DNA of 16,154 nucleotides from JBQTKD01 sp052386455 (GTDB lineage: Bacteria; Actinomycetota; Actinomycetes; Sporichthyales; Sporichthyaceae), in contig JBQTKD010000097.1 of assembly GCA_052386455.1 (NCBI GenBank), positions 1 through 16,154 of the forward strand. The letters run 5' to 3'. A model generated the notes under the pieces. That model was given only the letters and a program-made list of their open reading frames with translations. It made no database searches and was not told the origin of the DNA. Positions 7,099-13,361 of this stretch are shown piece after piece. The number at the start of each line of letters is the position of its first letter. The stretch's first letter is position 1. A program made the position numbers and the translations under genes.

Positions 7099-7680
7099 GT
7101 GTCCGAGGACCCTCGCCGTGTCGTGATCGCGGAAGACGAAACTCTCATCCGCATGGATCTGCGCGAGATGCTGGAGGAAGAGGGCTTCGAGGTCGTCGGC
7201 GAAGCCGGCGACGGCTGGCGGGCCGTCGAGCTGGTCGAAGAGCTGAAGCCCGACCTCGTCATCCTCGACGTCAAGATGCCGATCCAGGACGGCATCACCG
7301 CCGCGGAGCAGATCGTCGCCAAGCGCAACGCCGCCGTGGTCGTGCTGACCGCCTTCTCGCAGAAGGAACTGGTGGCGCGCGCTCGCGACGCCGGCGTCAT
7401 GGCGTATCTGGTGAAGCCGTTCAGCAAGAACGATCTGCTGCCGGCGATCGAGATGGCGGTGTCCCGGCACACGGAGATCGTCGCGCTCGAGCAGGAGGTC
7501 TCCGGCCTCGCCGAGCGGTTCGAGGTGCGCAAGCTCGTCGACCGCGCGAAGGGCTGTCTGCAGACGAAGTACGGGCTCACCGAGCCCGAGGCGTTCCGGT
7601 GGATCCAGAAGGCGTCCATGGACCGTCGCATGAGCATGCGCGAGGTTGCGTCGGTGATCATCGACGACGCGGAAAAGTAA
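7099..7680 (+). CDS. pdtaR: ANTAR-domain response regulator (PdtaR-like)
   Basis: This 193-residue cytoplasmic regulator has a receiver domain (about 6-122) with acidic residues E12/D13, the phospho-acceptor D57 in LVILDVKMP, T84 and K106. A helical linker follows, then an ANTAR domain at about 133-187 (RKLVDRAKGCLQTKYGL, with EAFRWIQKASMDRRMSM after it). ANTAR domains bind paired stem-loops in RNA and act by antitermination or control of translation. Mycobacterial PdtaR (Rv1626) with the kinase PdtaS is the closest characterised system. No histidine kinase is in the window, so the partner is encoded elsewhere. The GTG start is set by the -10 box 6 nt upstream and by the immediate start of the receiver domain. 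The gene is followed, on the same strand, by livJ. This neighbourhood with polA and liv genes resembles what I recall from Streptomyces. Confidence 0.93.
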   Translation: MSEDPRRVVIAEDETLIRMDLREMLEEEGFEVVGEAGDGWRAVELVEELKPDLVILDVKMPIQDGITAAEQIVAKRNAAVVVLTAFSQKELVARARDAGVMAYLVKPFSKNDLLPAIEMAVSRHTEIVALEQEVSGLAERFEVRKLVDRAKGCLQTKYGLTEPEAFRWIQKASMDRRMSMREVASVIIDDAEK

Positions 7681-7734
7681 CCCGCTGACCTGCGAAGATC
7701 ACGAAGCGGACACGGCTTGTGCAGGGTTATCCAA

Positions 7735-7752
7735 GCTCCCCGTTTGGGGTGC
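7735..7752. repeat. Dyad GCTCCCC-GTTT-GGGGTGC upstream of livJ
   Basis: CCCC-GTTT-GGGG with flanking GC/GC (one T-T mismatch) lies just before the livJ -10 candidate at 7763-7768, so it would overlap the -35 region. It could be an operator for livJ or a weak terminator after pdtaR; no T-run follows. Confidence 0.35.
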
Positions 7753-7760
7753 GTTACTCC

Positions 7761-7800
7761 GTTAGGTTCGCCAGCGACCAACCAACGGACTAACGAGGAG
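7761..7800 (+). promoter_or_regulatory. livJ -10 candidate and ribosome binding site
   Basis: GTTAGGTT at 7761-7768 contains TAGGTT, identical over 8 bases to the pdtaR -10 region. GAGGAG at 7795-7800 is a clear Shine-Dalgarno 8 nt before the ATG at 7809. The implied leader is about 34 nt. The -35 is not evident. Confidence 0.45.
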
Positions 7801-7808
7801 ATCGCCTC

Positions 7809-9224
7809 ATGGCACGTGCCCTGCCCGTCGCGAAGACTCTCGCGGTGGCGGCTGCGGCCGGTCTGATCCTCGCCGCCTGCGGCGGCAAGGACGAGACCGC
7901 GCCCGCAGCCACCGACCCCCAGCCCACCACCGCCACGCAGGTCGGCAACGGTGTGCTGAAGATCGGCACGCTTCTCCCGCAGACGGGCAGCCTGGTCATC
8001 CTGGGCCCGCCGCAGGAGGCGGGCGTTGCGCTGGCGCTGAAGGACATCAACGCCGCCGGCGGCGTGCTCGGCAAGCCGGTCGAGGTCACCAACGCCGACT
8101 CCGGCGACGACAAGACCGACATCGCCAACGGCGCCGTGGACCGCATGCTCAACGAGGGAGTCGACGCGATCGTCGGCGCCGCGGCGTCGGCCGTGACCAA
8201 GCTCGTCATCGACAAGGTCACCGGCAGCGGCGTCGTGCAGATCTCCGGCTCGAACACCTCGACGGACTTCACCACGTACCCGGACAAGGGCCTGTACTTC
8301 CGCACCGCGCCCTCCGACGTGTTCCAGGGTCGCGTCGTGGGCGAGGCCGCGCTCGAGGACGGCGCCGAGACCATGGCGATCCTGGCCCGCCAGGACTCCT
8401 ACGGCACCAGCCTCGCCGAGCAGGCCAACAAGGCCTTCGCCGACGGCGGCGGCACCGTCAAGGAGAAGATCATCTACAGCGTGTCGGCCGACCGCGACTA
8501 CGCGGCCGAGGTCGCCAAGATCAAGGCGGCGGACCCGGACGCCATCGCGGTCATCGCCTTCAACGAGACCTCGAAGATCGTCGACGAGATGATCAAGCAG
8601 GGCCTGCTGCCGCTGAAAACGAGCAAGAAGAAGATGTACTTCGTCGACGGCAACATGAGCAACGACATGGCCGTTCCGGCCGCGTCCCTCGAGGGCATCA
8701 AGGGCACGATCCCCGGCTCCGAGGCGAAGAAGGACTTCCAGGAGCGCCTCAAGGAGTTCAACGCCAACCTGAAGGACTACAGCTACGCGGCCGAGGCCTA
8801 CGACGCCACCGTGCTGCTGGCCCTGGCGGCCGAGGCGGCGAAGAGCGACGCGGGCAAGGACATCGCCGCCAAGCTCGTCGACGTCAGCTCCGGCGGTACG
8901 AAGTGCACCGAGGTCGCCGACTGCCTGACCAAGGTGCGCGCGGGCACGGACATCGACTACGACGGTCGCTCCGGCCCGATCGAGTTCGACACCGTCGGCG
9001 ACCCGTCGTTTGCCTCGATGGGCATCTACCAGTTCGGTGCCGACAACAAGTACAAGCTGCTCAAGACCCAGTCGGGTTCGGTCTCCGGCGCTCCGACGAG
9101 CGGGACCATCGGGTCCTCCACCTCGTCGCCGGCTCCGAGTACCAGCGCGTCGCCGAGCACCTCGGCCTCGCCGAGCGCCACCAGCACCTCCAGCGCCTCG
9201 CCGTCCGCGACGTCGACGCCGTAG
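7809..9224 (+). CDS. livJ: Branched-chain / hydrophobic amino acid ABC transporter substrate-binding lipoprotein
   Basis: This 471-residue protein is a periplasmic-binding fold lipoprotein of the HAAT (LivJ/LivK) family. It would capture leucine, isoleucine, valine or related ligands outside the membrane for the LivHMGF permease. A signal peptide ends in the lipobox LAAC with lipidated C24, followed by a Thr/Pro/Ala-rich linker. The binding domain starts at about residue 48 with LKIGTLLPQTGSLVILG and includes ALKDINAAGGVLGKPVEV, the usual family opening. The last 50 residues (422-471) are a Ser/Thr/Ala/Pro low-complexity tail, which is not normal for the family. A good ribosome binding site supports the start. 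The gene stands alone on the plus strand and converges on livF, the last gene of the permease operon, so binding protein and permease are transcribed separately. The exact ligand cannot be read from the sequence. Confidence 0.92.
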   Translation: MARALPVAKTLAVAAAAGLILAACGGKDETAPAATDPQPTTATQVGNGVLKIGTLLPQTGSLVILGPPQEAGVALALKDINAAGGVLGKPVEVTNADSGDDKTDIANGAVDRMLNEGVDAIVGAAASAVTKLVIDKVTGSGVVQISGSNTSTDFTTYPDKGLYFRTAPSDVFQGRVVGEAALEDGAETMAILARQDSYGTSLAEQANKAFADGGGTVKEKIIYSVSADRDYAAEVAKIKAADPDAIAVIAFNETSKIVDEMIKQGLLPLKTSKKKMYFVDGNMSNDMAVPAASLEGIKGTIPGSEAKKDFQERLKEFNANLKDYSYAAEAYDATVLLALAAEAAKSDAGKDIAAKLVDVSSGGTKCTEVADCLTKVRAGTDIDYDGRSGPIEFDTVGDPSFASMGIYQFGADNKYKLLKTQSGSVSGAPTSGTIGSSTSSPAPSTSASPSTSASPSATSTSSASPSATSTP

Positions 9225-9237
9225 CACCACAAGCACG

Positions 9238-9272
9238 CAGAAGGGGCTCCGCCGACGGCGGGGCCCCTTCTG
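9238..9272. terminator. Strong bidirectional terminator between livJ and livF
   Basis: A 16-bp stem (one G-T wobble) with the 3-nt loop GAC runs from CAGAAGGGGCTCCGCC to GGCGGGGCCCCTTCTG. It starts 13 nt after the livJ stop and ends 3 nt from the livF stop. It serves two converging genes. Confidence 0.85.
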
Positions 9273-9275
9273 GCA

Positions 9276-10004
9276 TTAGGCGCGGGCGAGGGTGCCCAGG
9301 TAGAGCTCGATGACCTTCGGGTCGTTGATCAGCGACTTGCCTGTGCCGGTGTGGGCGTTGCGGCCGTTGTCCAGGACGTAGCCCCGGTCGCAGATCTGCA
9401 GGCAGCGCCGCGCGTTCTGCTCGACCATCAACACCGTGACGCCGGTGCGGTTGATCCGCTTGGTGCGGATGAACACCTCGTCCTGCAGAGCGGGGGACAG
9501 GCCCGCCGACGGCTCGTCGAGCAGCAGCACCGACGGGTTGGGCATGAGCGCACGGCCCATCGCGACCATCTGCCGCTCGCCGCCGGACAGCGAACCGGCC
9601 CGCTGGTTGCGGCGCTGCCCGAGCGCGGGGAAAAGTTCGCAGACGTGCGCGAAGCGCTCCTTGAACTGACGGGGATTCAGATACATCCCCATCTCCAGGT
9701 TCTCCTGGATGGTCAGGCTCGGGAACACGTTGTTGTTCTGCGGGACGAAGCCCACGCCGCGGGCCACCAGCTTGTTCGTGGCCAGGCCGGTGATGTCGTC
9801 CGCGCCGAGCGTGACCGTGCCCGACCGGACCGGTACCAGGCCGAACATCGCCTTGAGGAGCGTGGACTTCCCGGCCCCGTTCGGGCCGATGATGCCGACG
9901 AGCTCGCCGCGGGCGATGGTGACGTCGACGCCGTTGAGGATGTTCACCTCGGGCAGATACCCGGCGACGACGTCCTTGGCCCGCAGTTGCACCTCGGCCG
10001 TCAT
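9276..10004 (-). CDS. livF: Branched-chain amino acid ABC transporter ATPase LivF
   Basis: This 242-residue cytoplasmic ATPase pairs with LivG to drive HAAT import. It has Walker A GPNGAGKST (40-48), a Q-loop in FVPQNNNVFP (86-95), the ABC signature LSGGERQ (139-145) and Walker B LLLDEPSAGLSP (160-171). VEQN stands at the switch position (194-197), with Gln where many ABC ATPases have His, as is usual for LivF. The ATG at 10004 overlaps the livG stop as ATGA, and GAGGAG lies five bases upstream (10010-10015 on the other strand), so coupled translation is likely. The frame is open further upstream, but that part is only livG read in another frame. It is the last gene of livHMGF. Confidence 0.95.
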   Translation of the reverse strand: MTAEVQLRAKDVVAGYLPEVNILNGVDVTIARGELVGIIGPNGAGKSTLLKAMFGLVPVRSGTVTLGADDITGLATNKLVARGVGFVPQNNNVFPSLTIQENLEMGMYLNPRQFKERFAHVCELFPALGQRRNQRAGSLSGGERQMVAMGRALMPNPSVLLLDEPSAGLSPALQDEVFIRTKRINRTGVTVLMVEQNARRCLQICDRGYVLDNGRNAHTGTGKSLINDPKVIELYLGTLARA

Positions 10005-10957
10005 CGGGGCTCCTCGCTCTCGGGCACGACCTCGAGGATCGGCAGCGACGCCTCGGCCTCGGCCTCGGCGAGGCGGTCTTCTTCTTCCTCGATCGAGAGC
10101 GGAGCGTCGTGGTGCGCACCGAGGTAGGCGTCGATCACGCGTTCGTCGGCCATCACGGTGGCCGGGGGACCCTCGGCCACCACGGCGCCGGCGGCCATGA
10201 CCACGGCCCAGTCCGCGATGTCGCGGACCATGTCCATGTCGTGTTCGACGAAGACGACGGTCATGCCCTCGTCGCGCAGGCCCTTGACGTGTTCGAGCAG
10301 GCTCTGCACCAGCGCCGGGTTCACGCCGGCCATGGGTTCGTCGAGCATCACCAGCGTCGGGTTGGTCATCAGCGCACGGGCCATCTCCAGCAGCTTGCGC
10401 TGGCCGCCGGACAGCGTCCCGGCGAAGTCGTTCGCGACGTGGGACAGCTTGAACCGCTCCAGCAGTTCGTTCGCTCGCGCCGTCGTCGCCGCCTCCTGGC
10501 TGCGCCACAGGGGCGCGGCCATCGCGGCCCACAGCGACTCGCCGCGCTGGCCGGTGGCGCCCAGGCGCATGTTGTCCAGGACGGTCAGCTTGGACAGCGC
10601 CTTCGTCAGTTGGAAGGTGCGGACCATGCCGGCGCGCGCCACCCGGTGCGGGGGCCTGCCGCTGATCACCTTGCCCTGGAAGGTCCAGGCGCCGGCCTCC
10701 GCCCGGTCGAAGCCGGTGAGGATGTTGAACAGCGTCGTCTTGCCCGCGCCGTTCGGACCGATCAGCGCGGTGATGCCGTGGCGCTGGAACTCCAGGTGCG
10801 CGACGTCCACGGCGGTGAGGCCGCCGAAGCGCCGCACGACCGAGTCGGCAACCAGGATCGGGTCCGGCTTGCGGGAGCCGGGCGTGGCCGCGGTGCCGCT
10901 CAGGGCGTCGAGGGCGACGGCCTGGTGCTCGGAGACGATGCGCGGGTTAGCGGACAT
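10001..10957 (-). CDS. livG: Branched-chain amino acid ABC transporter ATPase LivG, with acidic C-terminal tail
   Basis: This 318-residue partner ATPase has Walker A GPNGAGKTT (67-75), a Q-loop in VRTFQLTKAL (112-121), signature LSGGQRK (182-188), Walker B LVMLDEP (202-208) and the switch His in FVEHD (236-240). LivG proteins are usually about 250-260 residues. The excess here is an N-terminal stretch of about 33 residues and a C-terminal tail (281-318) rich in Glu and Asp (for example IEEEEDRLAEAEAEA), probably disordered. The ATG at 10957 overlaps the end of livM by 11 nt and has AAGGGAG about 10 nt upstream; a later start would remove the N-terminal extension but has weaker support. It is the third gene of the operon. 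Confidence 0.94.
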   Translation of the reverse strand: MSANPRIVSEHQAVALDALSGTAATPGSRKPDPILVADSVVRRFGGLTAVDVAHLEFQRHGITALIGPNGAGKTTLFNILTGFDRAEAGAWTFQGKVISGRPPHRVARAGMVRTFQLTKALSKLTVLDNMRLGATGQRGESLWAAMAAPLWRSQEAATTARANELLERFKLSHVANDFAGTLSGGQRKLLEMARALMTNPTLVMLDEPMAGVNPALVQSLLEHVKGLRDEGMTVVFVEHDMDMVRDIADWAVVMAAGAVVAEGPPATVMADERVIDAYLGAHHDAPLSIEEEEDRLAEAEAEASLPILEVVPESEEPR

Positions 10958-11942
10958 CGAGGGCGATCTCCCTTCGGTCGCCGAAGATCCCCTGCGGCCG
11001 GAAGACGACCAGCAGGACCAGGCCGAGGCCCACGAGCATGAAGCGGACCTGCCCGATCTGGGTGGTCTCCATGATCGAGGTGGGGATGTGCCCGGCCTTG
11101 GCGGCCTGGCGCAGCGCGATGTCGGTGAAGGACAGCAGCGACCACAGGATCATCGAGCCGACGACCGGCCCCATGACCCGGGCCGCGCCGCCGAGGATCA
11201 GGACGACGTAGGCCAGGAACGTGGTCTCGGTGCTGTAGAGACCGGGTTGCACGGAGCCCTTGCCCACCGCGGCGACGAACCCGGCCAGGGCGCCGATCAC
11301 GCCGCCGAGCACGAGGGCCTGCATCTTGTACGCGTAGACGTTCTTGCCGAGGCTGCGCACGGCGTCCTCGTCCTCGCGGATCGCCTTCAGGACGCGGCCC
11401 CACGGACTGCGGACCAGCAGGGCGACGAGGACGCACACGATCGCCACCAGCGTCCAGCCGACGGTCAGCACCCAGAACGCGCGGGCGTCGAAGTCGATCG
11501 ACCCGATGCCGAAGCGGCTGTCCGGCTCATACGGGTTCATGTCGAAGAACGCGGTGGAGAACTGCTGCAGACCGTCGGTGCCGCCGAGGTCCTTCTCCAG
11601 CTTCGCCGAAGACGCGACCAGGCGGATGATCTCCGCGGTGGCGATCGTCGCGATCGCCAGGTAGTCCGCGCGCAGGCGCAGTGTCGGGATGCCCAGCAGG
11701 AGCGCGAGCACCACCGCGAGCGCCAGGCCGACGGCGATGCCGACGCCGAACGGCAGGCCGAGCGTGGTGACGCTGACGGCGAGGCCGTAGCCGCCCATGG
11801 CCATGAAGGCGGCGTGGCCGAAGTTCAGCAGGCCCGCGTACCCGAAGTGGATGTTCAGGCCGATCGCGGCGAGGGCAAAGAAGACCGCCTCGACGCCGAA
11901 CGCGGCCTCGATGGAGTTGGTGAGGATGAAGCCCCAGTCCAT
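10947..11942 (-). CDS. livM: Branched-chain amino acid ABC transporter permease LivM
   Basis: This 331-residue integral membrane permease has about eight to ten hydrophobic helices. It carries typical LivM sequences: GYAGLLNFGHAAFMAMGGYG near residues 34-53, the cytoplasmic ATPase-contact loop SPWGRVLKAIREDEDAVRSLGKN in the middle, and the end FRPQGIFGDRRE. With LivH it forms the channel for hydrophobic amino acids. The ATG at 11942 begins 5 nt after the livH stop and has GGTGAG upstream; a GTG at 11951 that overlaps the livH stop (GTGA) is an alternative and adds only three residues. The open frame continues far upstream through livH and polA on the opposite frame, but nothing there looks coding for this protein. 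Its end overlaps livG by 11 nt. Confidence 0.94.
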   Translation of the reverse strand: MDWGFILTNSIEAAFGVEAVFFALAAIGLNIHFGYAGLLNFGHAAFMAMGGYGLAVSVTTLGLPFGVGIAVGLALAVVLALLLGIPTLRLRADYLAIATIATAEIIRLVASSAKLEKDLGGTDGLQQFSTAFFDMNPYEPDSRFGIGSIDFDARAFWVLTVGWTLVAIVCVLVALLVRSPWGRVLKAIREDEDAVRSLGKNVYAYKMQALVLGGVIGALAGFVAAVGKGSVQPGLYSTETTFLAYVVLILGGAARVMGPVVGSMILWSLLSFTDIALRQAAKAGHIPTSIMETTQIGQVRFMLVGLGLVLLVVFRPQGIFGDRREIALDVR

Positions 11943-11947
11943 GCGAC

Positions 11948-13336
11948 TCACCCGACCCGTTCGCGGCGGCCCAGGATGCCCTGGGGACGGATCAGCAGGA
12001 TCAGGACGAGCACGGCGAGTGCGCCGACGTCCTTGAACTCCGGCGCGACGACCAACGTGGAGACCTGGATGAACACGGCGATCACCAGCGCGCCGAACAG
12101 GGCGCCGGTGGCGGTGCCGAGCCCGCCGAGGGTGACCGCGGCGAACATCAGCAGCAGGATGCCCTGGCCCATCTGGAACTGGACCTGCTGTGCTACGCCG
12201 AGCAGGATCCCGGCGAGGCCGGCCATCGCGGCGCCGACGACCCACACGGCACGGATAACGCGGTTCACGTCGATGCCCGACGCCGCGGCCAGCGCCGGGT
12301 TGTCCGCGACGGCGCGGGTGGCCTTGCCGAGCTTGGTGCGGTTCAGCGCGACGAGCACGCCGATCAACGCGACGGCGGCGATGCCCATGCTCCAGTAGTC
12401 GCGCGGGGCCAGGGCCACCGGAATCGGGCCGAGCTTCACCGCGCGCTGGCCCTGGAAGTCGGTGTAGGCCTCGTTGTCGCCGCCGAACAGGTACAGGTAG
12501 ACGTACCGGACGAACAGGGCCAGGCCGATCGACACGATCATCATCTGGATCAGGCCGGTGCCGCGGCGGCGCAGCTGTCCCCAGAAGAAGCGGTCCTGCG
12601 CCCAGCCGGTTGCGCCGCAGATCAGCACGGCCAGGGCGGCCGCCGCCAGCAGCGGCAGACCGCCGTCGACGTTGATCCACCAGGCGATCAGGGCGCCGTA
12701 GGTGACGAGCTCGCCGTGGGCGAAGTTCACCAGGCGCGTGGTGCCGTAGATGAGCGAGAGCCCGACGGCCGCGAGCGCGAGGATCAGGCCGAACCGCAGG
12801 CCCTCGGCGGTGAGCTGCAGCGGCCGGTTCAGTTCCTGGCTCGCCGCGCTCGGCGCCGCGCCCTTGCCCAGCGGGAACAGCTGCAGGGCGGTCCGCCCTT
12901 CGAGCACCGCACGCTCCGCGGTGGACTTGGACGCATCGCGCAGCGCGACGCCGCTCGGCAGCGTCGAGGTGTCCAGGGTGACCTTGTAGGTACCGGGGCC
13001 GGGCAGCGGAATGGCCCAGACACCGGCCGGGTCGCTTCGGGTCTCGCCCACGGGGGCGCCGTCGGGGGTGGTCGCGAACACGCGCACGCCTCCGACGGGC
13101 TTGCCGTCGCTGCAGGGACCGTCGCACAGCGTGCCGTGGAGGTCTTCGCCGGCCGCCGACGCCGGAGCAGCACCGATGGTCAGCGCAAGCAGCGCTGCAA
13201 CCATGGCGCACAGCAACGCCGCCAGCCTGCGGGACAGAGCGGCCCTCCCCAGAACCGTGACGATCTTTCCCTTGACGGCGGACTGTACCGAGGTTGGCCC
13301 CGGAGTTTGGGCGAAACGGGGCCAGGGTTGTCCCAT
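11948..13336 (-). CDS. livH: LivH permease with an N-terminal secreted beta-sandwich-like domain
   Basis: From the ATG at 13336 this is a 462-residue protein, whereas ordinary LivH permeases have about 290-310. Residues 180-462 are the permease: RFGLILALAAVGLSLIYGTT, LVNFAHGELVTYGALIAWW, a regulatory loop NRTKLGKATRAVADNPALA and the end RPQGILGRRERVG. In front sit a signal-peptide-like segment (RRLAALLCAMVAALLALTIG, cleavable after ASA at about residue 61) and a region at about 62-135. That region has C71 and C75 and a GGVRVFATTPDGAPVGETRS / DPAGVWAIPLPGPGTYKVTL pattern like carboxypeptidase-regulatory or Cna-B-type beta-sandwiches, followed by a linker. The start is uncertain. Another ATG at 13363 overlaps the polA ATG. 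The best signal peptide and an AAGGGAAAG ribosome site would instead place the start near 13264, where no usual start codon exists. It is the first gene of livHMGF. Confidence 0.88.
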   Translation of the reverse strand: MGQPWPRFAQTPGPTSVQSAVKGKIVTVLGRAALSRRLAALLCAMVAALLALTIGAAPASAAGEDLHGTLCDGPCSDGKPVGGVRVFATTPDGAPVGETRSDPAGVWAIPLPGPGTYKVTLDTSTLPSGVALRDASKSTAERAVLEGRTALQLFPLGKGAAPSAASQELNRPLQLTAEGLRFGLILALAAVGLSLIYGTTRLVNFAHGELVTYGALIAWWINVDGGLPLLAAAALAVLICGATGWAQDRFFWGQLRRRGTGLIQMMIVSIGLALFVRYVYLYLFGGDNEAYTDFQGQRAVKLGPIPVALAPRDYWSMGIAAVALIGVLVALNRTKLGKATRAVADNPALAAASGIDVNRVIRAVWVVGAAMAGLAGILLGVAQQVQFQMGQGILLLMFAAVTLGGLGTATGALFGALVIAVFIQVSTLVVAPEFKDVGALAVLVLILLIRPQGILGRRERVG

Positions 13337-13354
13337 CGATATCGCCCATAAACT
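13328..13354 (+). promoter_or_regulatory. polA promoter, probably leaderless
   Basis: TTGTCC (13328-13333) and TAAACT (13349-13354) form a -35/-10 pair with a 15-nt spacer. The -10 ends 7 nt before the polA ATG and no Shine-Dalgarno is present, so the mRNA probably starts at or beside the ATG. The region also holds the possible start codons of divergent livH. Confidence 0.45.
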
Positions 13355-13361
13355 TCCCGGC

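Noticed and set aside
7086..9236. 716-residue antisense reading frame opposite pdtaR and livJ
   Set aside because: Covers two well-supported plus-strand genes and an intergenic gap; no recognisable motif.
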